A stretch of DNA of 64,000 bases from positions 71,429 through 135,428 of the forward strand of contig MEHQ01000660.1 of the NCBI GenBank assembly GCA_008828725.1, given 5' to 3'. The position numbers and the translations under genes were made by a program. The DNA comes from Saccharina japonica (lineage: Eukaryota; Sar; Phaeophyceae; Laminariales; Laminariaceae). The notes under the pieces are model-generated. The model did no database searches, was not told where the DNA came from, and saw only the letters and a list, made by a program, of their open reading frames with translations. Positions 1-13,200 of this stretch are shown here, one piece after another. How positions within the stretch are numbered: the first letter of the stretch is position 1; each line of letters begins with the position of its first letter.

Positions 1-3000
1 GACTCCAAGCTCAATGCATCGGCGCTCGTGGAGGTAAGCCACACACTTGAAATGGCTATCGTCGTCACGATGCCTTGCGTATGTCTGTCCGGGTGCCGTA
101 TAGCCCATACCCCGCTGCGAGCATCCAGGCAGGCCCTCTAGCATTTCAAGCTTAAAACCAAATTATTGCACGGGGCTCAAGCTCAAGACACAGTTGTGCG
201 TCGGATGGTCTACGGTGCCCTTTGGAAGATTCGACTTTCGCGATGCCATGCATCTACACCACAATGCCATCTAATACGTATTCGTTGCTGTGTCTCGTTA
301 GCACACATCATGCCGTGCTTCAGCTTCCTGATGCGTTCAAGTTAAACGGGTATGCTTCAACAGGTGGTGGTCGAGACAGGGTCTGTGCGGGCGTCGATCA
401 CCGGGGGGGAGTTCCGCCTTCATGCTGCAGGTATTGTACTTCTTCAGCTACGAATGGAGATTGATCATAGGCTAGTCAATATGAGGTGAACAGCCGACGA
501 TTAACGGCTAACGCCTATATTCATCGGCGAACTGCTGTTCTGGTTAGAATCCCATCCTCTACCTGAACGACGGGCTTTGTGTGTTGCGCATCATCGCATG
601 TATGTACAGTAGTATAAAGAGATGTAGGCCAGGCTACCACCATCGCACAGAACAGTGATATATGGTCAACAATCCCAGGGATATATTTTTGAAACGGCCT
701 TCGCTCACGTTTGAAATAATGGATCGCTCGTAGGGGGCTCTTTCGGCGATACTCGAAATGCGTTTGCTTTCTGCGTTCTTTGGTTTGCAGTCTAACGCAA
801 TGCTATGCATGTTCCCATATACGGGTGGGGCCGGATGTGTCTTTCTTACCAGAGAATGACCTCGTTCTGGACGGCAGAGAATCGACGGATGAAGACAACA
901 TCGAAGAGCTTTCACTAAGGTTCGAAAAACATATTTGGCCACGCGTATCCACGAGCCTATTACAGAAGCTCAACATGACGCTGGGGCCTTGCATTATGGT
1001 CTACATCGCGTATTGGGTACATCAGAGAGCGCGCGGGTACCAATACGTGTATATCTGCGTCCACACTACTCAGGCGTTGGGAACCTCTGAACCAATGCAA
1101 TGCAAGGGCAGAAGATGTGCCGAACGTCATCAAGCAAACTGATCTCCCCCGTGGTCAGGCGAATAGCACCTCTTCCTTGGGAATATTTCGCTACCTACCT
1201 CGTCTAGTAGCTCGAGCAAGTTTTTCAAGGTCCCGAATGCATTCGTTCGCCTCTGCAGAAGCGCAACCAAGGCCTGCTTCTGCTCAATGGTGCACAGGTA
1301 CACCTGGTCGTGTTCCAAGAACTGTTCCGCGCTCTCTGGCGACTACACCTTGGGTGACAGCGAAGTCTTCACGATTCCGGCCGAGTACTTGCAACCAGAC
1401 ACGGTGAGATTTCGGATCGGGAACGAAACCTCCATATCTTCATACGTCAGACGGTACGGAGCTCATGGGTTCTCTGCGTTCTTCGACAAAGACGTCATGG
1501 TGCACTGTCTAAATGAGTGAGCATCATTTGTCTTCATTCTGCGCACTGCGTGCTACCCCCAAGCATATCACACCGGTACTGTTCGCAGGTGTACGAGTTC
1601 TCCCTGAACGTCAGCACGGGGACCGTTGAAGCTATAGAAGTGTACGACACATTTCGATCGGACGTGGCGACCGTTCAAGTGCAGGCGAGATGTTTTGATT
1701 TGCGAATCCGTACTTTCATTGTCACATTCGTCCGTGGCTGGAGACGCTTCGATCCCGCCGACCATTCCGCAGCACGTACATACTCGCCCCAATACCGCTT
1801 ATGCCTAGCCCTTCTGTTGACTCGGAAGCAAACACCCAAATACCGGAATATCGTAGACACGATAGGAAGAAGCGAGCCCCCTGTGCGGACAATTTCATGT
1901 ACCGTTTACTGAAACCCATGCCCACAAAAGGAGAGATGCATCAGGCGCGCCAGACCTTCGACAATATGTGTGCTACCAACGTAACTGTGCGTGAACATGT
2001 CGTCTTACCACCTACTATGTGGGGTTGCGCGGGGTCCTCCAGGTCGTTTCCTACGATGCCCCTGACGTGGTTGTATGGCCGAAGGAGGACATCGACAAGT
2101 TCGACCCGACCTCAAAGGTGGTGGTTTATGGTGGAGTAGCCGACACATCATCAGCGCAGCACGAGTTTCTGTGGTCGCAGGTGAAAATTTCTGCTCGGCT
2201 GTGTATTTCGCTGCATGACTCGAATTGGCCTTCTGATTAAACTACAGCAGTATTAGTCGCTCCTACCAGGTATGTGGGGAAACACCCATTTCCCTGAGCT
2301 CATAGCTTCTACTCCCTCCGCGGTGCCGAATATTGACAGGAGAGCGGCGATCTGTCTGTGGACGCAGACGACTGGAGTACGTTTTTTTCCAGCTCGCAAA
2401 CCGGGTACGTAAAGAGTTACAAATATGTTGCTCTACTGGGCGACGTGGAAGAGATCTCCTTCCTCAAAGCCTCGCCTGTCATGAATATCTTCATGCTGCG
2501 AGTATGTCGGCCTACCTCAGTGCTTGCAGATGATATGATGCACTAAGGCTCGCAGTAGGTATCAAGCCCGTCTGGTAGAGCTCAAGTGTATCGGTATGTG
2601 TTCCAACAATGTACCCCCCCCCCGCGCAACCCCTTGCCAGGAAAAATCTCGTGATCCGGCCCAATGTGCTCACAAGCGGGTCTTCATACGTGTTTCGCTT
2701 GTCTGCGACCGATTCAACGTCACGAAACGAAGGTGGGCTTCCCGCTTCCACCCTTGATCCAGGTCTCACGCTATAGATAGGCTACATTCATCGCAGAGTC
2801 GCCGCCCGGATACACCGATGCCTCGTTTGGAATGTGCCGGGAAATTCCAGGGAGGAAGGCTTCGCTAACCGATCAGGGCGTTGGGGCATATCGGACAAGG
2901 CTTGTACGAGTAATTCCATAGAACAATACAAAACGTCCAGCAAGACGCAGGATATTTGTAGCTACCTAAGGACATCAGATTCGCTATAGTAGTGCGATAT

Positions 3001-4272
3001 TGAGGTGGAGGACAAGTAGCTCGGGGCTTATGGTTTGTGGGGAAAACGCTTAACTTCTTGAAAACTCGTGCGTGACCCTATATAAGGCCGAGTTGCACAT
3101 AGTATCAACCGTGGCACTACTGTAAATATAGTAGCGGCATCTAACATTACTACAGTCGTCTCTTCAAGTTGACCATCACCGAACGAGCACTGGCACCCCC
3201 CCCCTTTGTGCACCACGTGGGCCTTCATGAACTGATGTCCCCAAACACGCCATTCTCATTGTCAAGGCTTCGCCCAGCTCTCGATCGCGGTCAATTCCCC
3301 CCCCTACGGTGGGCGCGTTGCCGCTAGCCCCACGACCGGAACTGCCGCGTCGGATACCTTCGTACTCGAAGCTCTGGATTGGACTGATGACGCCGATGAT
3401 CTTCCTCTAGTCTTCTCTTTCTCGTACTCTAACGGAGAGGTGAGCGCTGAGTCACAGCTTTTTTTTGCTTATATGATCAGTGGCATATATATGCTGTCCA
3501 CAGTTCCATTTCTCTCTGGCCAGAGGTGGCGTTGTTTGCGTGGACCTTGACCATGGATGATTACGATAGTGACGCCGTGAACAGTCTCACCGCGAGAGTG
3601 GTACACAAACGCCAATGGTCGGGATATGTTTCTTCATGTGGTCTATGGCAGTCAGTCACGCAGTTCCGGGACTGGATGGTTCATGATATATGTCCAAGGG
3701 ATGTTGACGAAACATTGAAAAGGGGCAAAAAAATGCTTCGAGTGTGTCCGTCATTGAAGGCGCCCTCATATTGTGGGTGTATGCAGGGTGTCCAAGAGCC
3801 ATTATTTGGCTTGTCGACGTACGCATCGGAGTCGCCAGAGTGGATGGGGATATTGCCTCTCGGGCTTTCCTCCGACAACTACACGATTTCAATAGCAGGT
3901 TCGTTGAGGTTTCCTCAAGGAGAGCCAGTACAAGGGGTAGCGATGATGGTCGTACCGAAACCCGTGACCAGACAAAGGTAGTGTGGTGATATATGGCCAA
4001 CGGTAGCAACCAGCGTGGACACTGTCTGCCGCGATAAATCGTCAGACACGGTAGTGCCCTAGAGGAGGCAGTAGAGGCAAGTTGCAGTCGTAGCTGTGCA
4101 TTATTGCGCGCACTACAGTAACGAAGATTGTGTTGTGGACCATGCCTGTGCCAACGCGCGATCAGGGCATGTTTCGGACGTGTTTGGCACATCCACGACC
4201 GGCTACAGCGACGGCAGTGGAAATGGTGTAACGGTCCGTGTCACTCAGTGGGTACCGTCTTCAAGCGACACG
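1..4272 (+). CDS. Left gene REJ and PKD-like exons
   Basis: Eleven exons (coordinates in the gene entry). Landmarks: VVVETGSVRASITGGEFR at 364; a PKD-like strand LVLDGRESTDED in 791-919; TWSC and FTIPAEYLQPDT in 1259-1403; VYEFSLNVSTG in 1589-1678; PPYGG, SPTTGTA and WTDDADDLPL in 3278-3439, typical of the last third of REJ domains; ILPLGLSSDNYTISIAG in 3787-3977; GVTVRVTQW in 4119-4272. Phases agree throughout if exon two extends to 485. Some introns of 300-860 bp contain nothing else I recognise. Confidence 0.65.
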
Positions 4273-7200
4273 GTGAGTTTCCTGTATACAAGGCCAAACA
4301 GCCCGCCAATGTTGCAGCACGCCTCAGCACTCAGGCTAGAATCTAACTAGAATCTGAATATATATGACTGTCTTATCAGCTGCTTGAGCTCGAGTTGAGA
4401 ACTTCCGAGGAGAGAGCTCCCAAAAATTTCTCCGGATTCCAGCATTGCAGTTGCCGAAGCAAGCAACGCGACTGCTTAACAGTGAGCTGAACGCGTCCAC
4501 CACGAAGAGGACAATACTAGTGATAACGACATCATGCACGGCGAATGACACGGGAGGTTCACGGGACCATAGTAATTGCGCCGCAAGGTTACATTTTAGA
4601 TGAGTTGGGTTTTGACTTCTTCCATGGTGGGGTTTGGGTGAAATTGAATACGTACATCAGATAAATTCTGTATTTTGCGGTTTTCCATGAGAGGGAAGCG
4701 TTATCATCCTGAGGCACCCCCTCCCAACCTCTACACCGTAAACCAGCAACACGAGGGGAGCTCCCGACGGCTCAGGCTTTGCCAATAACTAAGATCCCAA
4801 CGAACTGTTCGCACAGTCAACAAAAAACACAGTCAACACGTAACAACGTGTTCGACAAGCCCTGGCGCCACGGTGCTGTCACGCCAACACACTGCAAAAT
4901 ATGCATCATTAACGAAGGCTACGATTTGTGTAAGGATGCCCCCGCAGCCCATTCTGCGTGCGTGAAACTAACTGGAGATGGGCAGAGCCTTGTTGTGTGT
5001 GACGACTCTCAGGGAGTGCACTACCACAACGTGGCTATGAGCAGCAGAGTGTTACGAGCGATACTTATGTTCGTCCGGTCGTGTTTCACGTTAAACGTCC
5101 GTTTCGTTTTATCAAAATCAAGGAATTCATCGCAGAGTTGTCGAGCGTGTTCTCCGAAGCCGTCAGCGACGCAGGACAGGAAATTCCGGGTCAGACCACG
5201 TCTCTCGTACGGGCCTACGCCTCCGTGCTGGTGCAAGAGCTCAATGAAACAGCCCCCTCTTCCAGCCAGCTAGATGCTCACGAGGTGCGTTCGTTCTGCT
5301 GCGGTGGCACGTAGCAACAGACTCTACCGTGGATACAGGCGCGTGGGAGACCACAGGCGGCGGAGCACCTCCCGATAGGTCTGATCGCGATCGCAGTCAT
5401 TATGGTGCGTTATTTCAACACGACATGGCCACCTTCGTCCAAATCTTGATATATTCCGAGTAACTATCCACGCTGCTGAACAAGGAAGCACGACACCCGC
5501 TTCGTTTTGTGGTGATACTGTAGTAAGCAAAGTTATTATCGTCAAACGCGCGCAGGAGCTATTTGGAGCCATGGTAACTGCTGTGACGAACGACTACACC
5601 TCGCTGGACTACACCGCGGAAACTGCGGAGAGCGTCTTGGGCGTCCTGGCGGTGCTCTCCGGCGTCAGCGAGACCATCGGACCGGCCTCAAAGGTTGATA
5701 TTATGAATGCCCGGGATGTAACAATGGTTGGGAGCCGTTTTAACGTGACATAATGGGGGTCGAGAGGTCGGTCGTTATCCCTAACATGCTGCAGCAAATC
5801 GCCCACAATACTTGACTTCTGGACATTGTTTTAGAACGGACCGCTACTGATTGGCGCCATAGACTAGCCCGGTCACAAAGACAAAGTGACTCGTACCTTC
5901 CTGTTCTGTGAATGTGTTCCTTGTAGGCAACCACCCTTTGAGCCGGTTCGTGAACTTCGTGTGAGCACAGTTCAACGATGCCGCGATGATGGGTGCCTTC
6001 CTTGTGCGGTGTGGAATGGGAATGGGAATTGGAACGAGATCATGCCTAGAGCTCTAATGCACGTCATTTGGCTGTCATTACGCCCGATTCCCCATGTCCT
6101 CGACCCGCTGTTGCAGGAGGCCCTTGTCTCCTCTGCTTCTATGATTCTCACGGACGCGACTGCATACGACAATGGAGACTCCGCTGTGTTACACCCGGTC
6201 GTACAGCTCCTGGATGACGTTCTCGGCAGCACAGGGGACGAGGACGTCCTAGACGACGACAACTTCACAGACAAGTGAGGCCCTACCGGTTTTGACCCTT
6301 TCCCGAACAAGAATATTAACGAATGATTCAACCCTAGCACGTAGCCTCTGCAACCTAAGCCGTCGATACTCGAGTAAAGTGGCCGTGTGAGTCGAAATCG
6401 AGAGTATGGACTGCACCATGCCTGGACGATCTAAATATGTCCAATGGTCTGCCCCGGATACTGGTGTCTCGCCCTCTCTACACGTCAAACTGCTGCGAGA
6501 GCACAACGACGTATTTGTTGCTCGCGTCATGAGGGAACCGTGTTTTCACTAACGACACGTGGCCTCTGCAGCTTGTCAACGATGGTGCACTCTATTATGG
6601 CGCTACTGGAGAATGGGTTGGAGGACGGCGAGGAAGCTGGCAAATTTGACAGCACCTACGTGGACGTGAGCTGCGTCGTCACTTCCGACACGGATGGCAT
6701 GACCTTCGTTGCTGGTGAGCGTATCTGTTCCACCACTTGACGCAGATGTTATGTAGTCCATGTTAACGCTTTTGCACTCCAATCCACTTCTTGGTACGGT
6801 ATTAGCCCCTGCCTGCCTGCCGTGCGAGCAGCAGATACTTGATGATGCAATATCGATGATATACAAGTACAGCTTGAATGGCTTTTAGAATTACAGTACG
6901 CCAAGAAATACACGGAGGCAGCCGAGATACGAGGTTTCGTTTGTAGCTCTATGATAGAGATTTCGAAGGTGTTCCTGTAGTATAGATTACATGAAAACGA
7001 TGGGCGGAGACGCGATCGCGATCTGGGCATTTCACACTTGTCGGCGGGCACTTGCCTCCTACGTATTCGTGCTATCTCGTGGTCGATAACCACAGGAAAA
7101 TCGAAAGTATCCTTCGCTGAAGATCAAGCGGGATCATCGACTGAGAGGCGAAGGATGGCGGCAGCGAGTGTCGCGTCGTCCACTAAGCTGGGAGAAGCCG

Positions 7201-10200
7201 GGGCTAGTGTACCTGCTGTACATCGCCGCCATCTGGCGTCGATCGAAACTGCCGCCACATCCACGGTCGCTGTGGGCTCCATCCAGCTTGCTGTCAACGG
7301 CAGACCATCGGCCGGGGTTCAAGGGGGGGTGACAAGCGTCATGCTTACTAGCACCGACGATGGCAGCGTAAGAGCCGATCACAGACAGACAACGATTTGT
7401 ATCGCTCGTTGTAGAGGGATGGCCAATATGGAACTTTTGTGGGAGATTTTGTGCTGGCCAGTTATTTCAGATCGCCGTGTTGTGCAATGAGCGGTTTCAA
7501 AACAGTCCATATTGCTTCGTATTTTTATAGACACTTTTTGCGTGACTACAGTAATAGCCGGGGTAAACAATTGCTTGAGGTGACGAACGCCCGAGGTGTC
7601 CTTGTTCCGTGATTGATTATCCAAACAGGATATCGTATTGCTGGCTCCAGCAACCATAATGATGAAGGCGCGGCTAACGTCGGCCTCGGAAATTCCATGG
7701 TGCGCTTACTACAACGAGGAAACCGCCCAATGGGAAGACGACGGTCTGGTGGTTGGGTCGGCTTCGGTACAATTGGCTGAAGCGAGCGAGAGCAACAGCT
7801 CAGAGGTAGAAGTGTCGTGCACATCCTACCACCTCTCCGACTTCGCGGTCTCCACCACCCAGTCAGACGGCGTTTTTACCCCAATTGAATTGGTGAGGAA
7901 ACTGGTGCAATGGGATTATTTTGCCGTACCTAGATGGGGTCTCGTGAGGCGTAATCGCCCACAGCCCTTGGACGTGATCAGTTGTTTATGGGATTCGGCC
8001 GCTAGAAGCGTGTGTAAAAAACTACCACTGCTCGTAATAACCGAAATGGCAGAGTGTGGGCAGGCATGATGACCTCATGGCCAACACACCGGTGAGAGCC
8101 AGTCGACACTCCGACATGCTTGATGCTGGGTACAACTAATGTTTAGCGCTCCTTTCTGGTGCTGCAGCCAACTTGTCCAAAGTCCTCATTGATGATTTGG
8201 CCCTTTTTCTCGATTGAACTACCTTGACATTTTACAGACCGCAGCATTCGAGGTATTTTCAGCCATCCGAGACAGCTCCTGGGGGGGGATCATTCTCGTA
8301 GTTGTGACTGCCTCAATTTTAATCGGTGTTGGAGTGGCGGTGACCCTGACCAAAAGAGGCCGCCAGGCGGAAGGGATTGTCTCGGGCAAGATCGTCGTGC
8401 GCTTCGTCGAAACTGGAGAGGTGCGATATTATTGGCGCCATCGGTAGACTTGCCTTGATAAAAATGGTGCCCTGAACACCAATTGCTTCCAACGTGCCTG
8501 GGCTCGGGGTGGATACCACGCAAGAGCGCACGTTTGTGCCGAAGGGGGCTTTGGTGAGGCAGTTTGAACTCTGCTACAGCTAGCATGAGGGGTACTCTTG
8601 GCGATTTGTCACATGCGGTACAAGTGCTTTATTTCTGCAACATCGTCCAAACGTGTAACGCATCTCCCTCCCTATCGAATTTGTTGCAGGCGACACGGAA
8701 CCCTACCCTCGCTACTGCCGTGAAACGCAAGAAAACTCGCCTTGGTCCCCGGCTCGCCAAACGAAGACGCCGCACGATATCTGCTCGCCGACGCTTGGTC
8801 CGGAAGTAAGTCTCCTGCTCGATACCTGCTATGTGGGGGCGAACGGAATGTTTCACTGTTGTTATGCATTGTATGGTACTGGTTTATTTCCTCGCTCGAG
8901 TCCAAGCACCTTGAAGATAGGTGTCGAGGTTGACGACTAAGCTTGAAATAAATAAGGTTTACTCGTAGGACGAAACCGTACGGCGTCTTGGCAGCACAGG
9001 TATTGCTTATTTTAGTGTAAAGCGTAGAAGGGATGAAATGCGAATTGGTTAACGTGTCCGACTTCGTTGTGCCCCTTGAGAGAAGCCGCCACCTGAGTTC
9101 CGCGGGGGATGAACAGCAACAATTCTTCGTGCGAGAGATCCCTCATTCCCGTGGACGAAAAAAAAACAGACAATACATTTGTTCGTTCGTCAGCCTCGCA
9201 GAAACGTGTCGAGGCTGGTACGAGCGCGCCTGTGCTCTGTCTGTCCAAGTGATGCAGAACCACCCGTGGGTCGCCATCGTGTCGCCTTCGATGAGCAACC
9301 TCCCTCTCACGCCCACGCAGGTGAGGAAACCCACAGTGCGGTATAGGTGCAGGTATGGCTGCACAACCATCCTAACGTTTATTGCTGGCATTCTAGGTAA
9401 TGCACATGCAGTTTTGGCAGGACACGTGTGGCCGTAGACGCAGCAACCTCTTCGGCAAACCCAGTGACGCTAAAAACAACGGTTGCGATTGGTAGATATA
9501 TTTAGGCGCATCTGCGTCAGGCATCTGGATCAGAGCAAGGATAGAGACGGCCGCCTTATTCAGTCTTGGAGATATCGTCACGTGTAGGTTTGTAAACCTT
9601 CGCCGAACGCGAGTGGGTCGAGGGGTCTTGTTGAGGCCGTGCGTAGACATTAAGTAGTCGCTGGGTTGGCCAGCTAACCCATAAATGTTGCGCCCTCTCT
9701 CTTCCACGCTCTTCCCCCCCCATATTGTTTCGTTTTGACATAGTCTGAGTAGATTTGCTGTTTTAGCGGTGTATGTACGACGCTGTCTAGCAGGAGCGGT
9801 GTAATTCTGACGTACCCGAACATGCCTGCGTGCCAGCTGTCGTTTCTTCTCTTTGCGCAAGTCATGGTTCAGATGATGGTCGAGGCAGCCTTCTCCAGCA
9901 ACGCCACGAGTCTTAACGTCAAGGTTGCACAAGTCATCGTTGGGTAAGGCCCGCACCCCAAGGAAATATTTACAGGCCTGCTCTAGCTACCGAAGTTGTT
10001 GGGGTCATCCAAATCGTGCTTGTAGGACCTTGCCTTGTACGTGGGGTCAGGCATTCCCAAACGCCCTACGAATGGATGCATAACATGTTCGGTATTCGCC
10101 GTGGGTGGTCATCAAGCCACATTCAATGGTCGACCTGTTGAAAGGCGCGAGGTGTGAGTGCCCCAAGTTTTGAATGCCAGAGCTACCGATTGATAGCATG

Positions 10201-13200
10201 TTGCCTGGATCGGTCATTTTCCAGCTAATGGTGCGACGTTGACACCGTCTTTGCTTGCTATCGAATACTGATGTCACGTATACCTCGTGGTGGTATTTTA
10301 AAGGCCCGCATCGTTGTATTATTCTGACCGGGTCGGTGGCTCTAATTTTTTCCGAGGCAACCAGCTCCGTGGCAACCATACCGGGCTCCATCATTCTCCC
10401 CTACCTTTTCGAAGCTGCGGCTACGCCTCCACAATCGAAAACTACGGACGAGCAGTGGCACAGCGTGGCTGTATCGGGCAACCAGCAGACCCACAAAACA
10501 TCTGTGGGAGCATCGAGTTCCGAGCAAGGGTGAGTCGTCCAGCACCTACGTACATATTACTTTCTTCCTGGGAGTACGTACACTAATTAGTCGAGCTAAG
10601 TACCTGTCGCCCTCGACGTTATGCTCTCGCCGACCTGCAATATTCCAGTATTTTAGTTTTCGATTTCAACAACAAGGGATACCTATGTATATCAATATAT
10701 AGTTGTCAAATGTCTGTCGGTCTGGCCGGCGTACGACGCAGTGGAGTGGGATTGGACGAAAGCGTGGCTCCCACAACGGCGGCTTATGAGGGTATCGGTG
10801 GCGGCGGCGTAAAATCAAGGCACCACGACAATGCGTTTCTTGCGCTACTTCAGCTCATACAGTCGGCGGGACCCTCCCCTTCAAGGTCGAGTGAGCCTCA
10901 ACAAACGCGCCGTGGGGATATCGGACACGAGGCAGTTCGCGGAAGGTAATCCCTTACGTAGTGCTGTGGTGCTCCCCATATAGATTGGCGACTTAACTGT
11001 ACGTGACCGGACACTATAGGATAGTGCCCCTTACCCCAGAAAAGACTGCATGTACTCGGTAGCGGTACTGTGGTATATATCAGAGGTGTGATTACAAAAT
11101 TATTGTTTCGTGTACTCGTATCGTTCAATGTTTACGCATGCATTACTCGTACAGTATCAATATGTTCGAACAAAGAGGACCGCTACACCGTAGGGCACAT
11201 ACAGGGAACGCCCTCCCTTCTCTTGGGAAACCCTTAAGAGCAGTGAGGGTGTTCTCTTAAGTTCCCAGTGTTGCCCTACAGGCCCCCGGTAGTTTGAAGG
11301 TTATGTCAGAGAGTATGCTGCTATCGATATATATATATATTCGCATATAAACAACAACATTATTACTTGGGGAGCTTGAACTTGCCTCACGGATAGCCTG
11401 GAACCTTTTACCCCAATTAGATATTGTGGCCTGCTTGCAGGGGGCTTGTCTTCGCGTGTCTTACGCAGATTTTGATCGACCTGGTCTGCGTGGCACTGGC
11501 TGCGGTCTCGGGATCGGATACATTCCTGGGTCAGGTCCTCATCACTTCGTCAGCGGCGAATGTGCTTCTGGCGGCACTGACGATAGGTAACAGCGATAAT
11601 GGGCCGAGCACTTATATCCTCCACTTCCGCGTTTATCAAGCAATATATGTTGTTCGTTTCAAAGAGAATATACTGGAGTATCAAACAAGCGAACACAACC
11701 AACTCTCCTTCCACACCCTCTATTCAGTATTTGGCGTTCATATCGAATCCTGAGGCGTTAATGCTGTCGCCATGTGTAGAACCATGGGCCCAGAACCGTC
11801 AGCCGCTGAACGCGCAGGAACTTGTGTCAAAGCGATAATTGCGAGGGCCAGGGGAAGGAATCTAGGGTTTCTCAATGCGAAATCAAGCACCAATTGCGCC
11901 TGTGAATTTCTCGTACTAGTCTCTCCGGGTGCGCCTGCCTGTACTGATATGCTTATGCGTGCGGTGTATGTATTTTCAGACGCCGTGCTTGCAGCTAGAA
12001 CATCCATGTTCTCTTTGCTGAACTTCAAAGCTGTGTTCGGGCTGGCCTTCGCGAGGATCTGCGTGAGTCTGCTGCAAGCGGTGGTCGCCTTCCACGACAT
12101 GCAGATGAGGACGGAGACGGAAGTGCGAGAGCGCCAGCTGGAGGCGTGCATCTTCATTTTTGCTGTGTTCAAGATTATCGTATGCTACACGGTACGACCG
12201 TCGGGCTCACATCGCAATAAGTGGGGGGACGATACGTTGTACAGAGATAGCACGATGCTTAAGCATTCGTTTCGTTGTGGATCATCGTGCACCGCGCCAG
12301 CAAACCGCCAATACCCCGGGGCACCTACCGCCTTATTTCGCCCACTACTGCATAATTGTAATCGAGTTTTGGTTCTTCGTGCTACAGTGGCTTCCGCTCC
12401 ATATAGGTATCCTGTAGCTCTCTACTCACGAATGTGAGGAGACGTGATCTGTTCTTTCCATCTCAGCCGCGTGTTCCATGGCTGACCCTCATGCTTCCCC
12501 GCAAAAAGTTGGTACTCGTCGTTCCCTATACCATACTGATGCCCAAGCCCCGTGCACTATGTGCTTTAGGCGATTGGCTTGGGGAGAGTTATGACATGCC
12601 AGAGAGTAGTCTAGAAGCACACCCGCCATGCCATGCCACCGCCGACCCAAGTTGCACTCTTCTTACTGCCCTGCGTGTGTCAGGGCGAGATGCTCCCGAG
12701 CATGGACGCAACGAACAAGACCTCCATGTCCCGGGTACGTTACATTCGGTCTCTTTGGGTAGAGGACGACGGTACATACTCCAGACGACAGTAGTATACC
12801 TATACCAAGTGTTTCCTCTGTGGGTAATCGTTTGGCGGCAGAAGTGGAACTCCTCCGCGGCGGGAAAATGTTTTTGGGGGACGATCTTGCCTACTTTTGT
12901 GTACCGCCGATATCGACTGTCGACGCCTCGGCTATGCCATACTCTAATCGCGACAAGACAAAGAAGGAGGAGATACCTCATTGTGCTGCTATACCTGCAA
13001 TTCCGCGCCCTGCCGCCCATTTCCCTACAGCTGTCGTGGGCGAAGAAGTACCGACCAAGTAGGCGTTCTTCTTCCGGGAACTCTCCTCCCGGCGACCAGA
13101 TCGGGAAAAACGCGCTGTCGGCCCAAAGTGTTCACGACAAAGCCGCCACGCGGATTCAAGCGTTGGTTCGCGCGGAACAAGCTTTCAAAAGGTTGGTGTT

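Larger units (their letters stand above)
1..12217 (+). repeat. Outer left arm of giant inverted repeat
   Basis: Pairs in reverse with 34,252-47,182 (position 1 matches 47,182). Exons match closely; introns differ by substitutions, small indels and right-arm insertions. The arm may extend beyond the window start. Confidence 0.85.

Noticed and set aside
2405-2451. 47 bp intron within exon 2,340-2,501
   Set aside because: Splice-like ends exist, but reading through gives an equal-length, phase-consistent 54-codon exon on both arms.
4430-4540. Possible extra exon after a GCAG acceptor
   Set aside because: The frame is open on the left but the acceptor is not kept on the right arm, and the exons on either side already join in phase.
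9393-9956. 187-codon minus-strand frame opposite the second-helix exon
   Set aside because: Antisense shadow of the plus-strand exon 9,837-9,943 and its intron; the right arm does not keep it.
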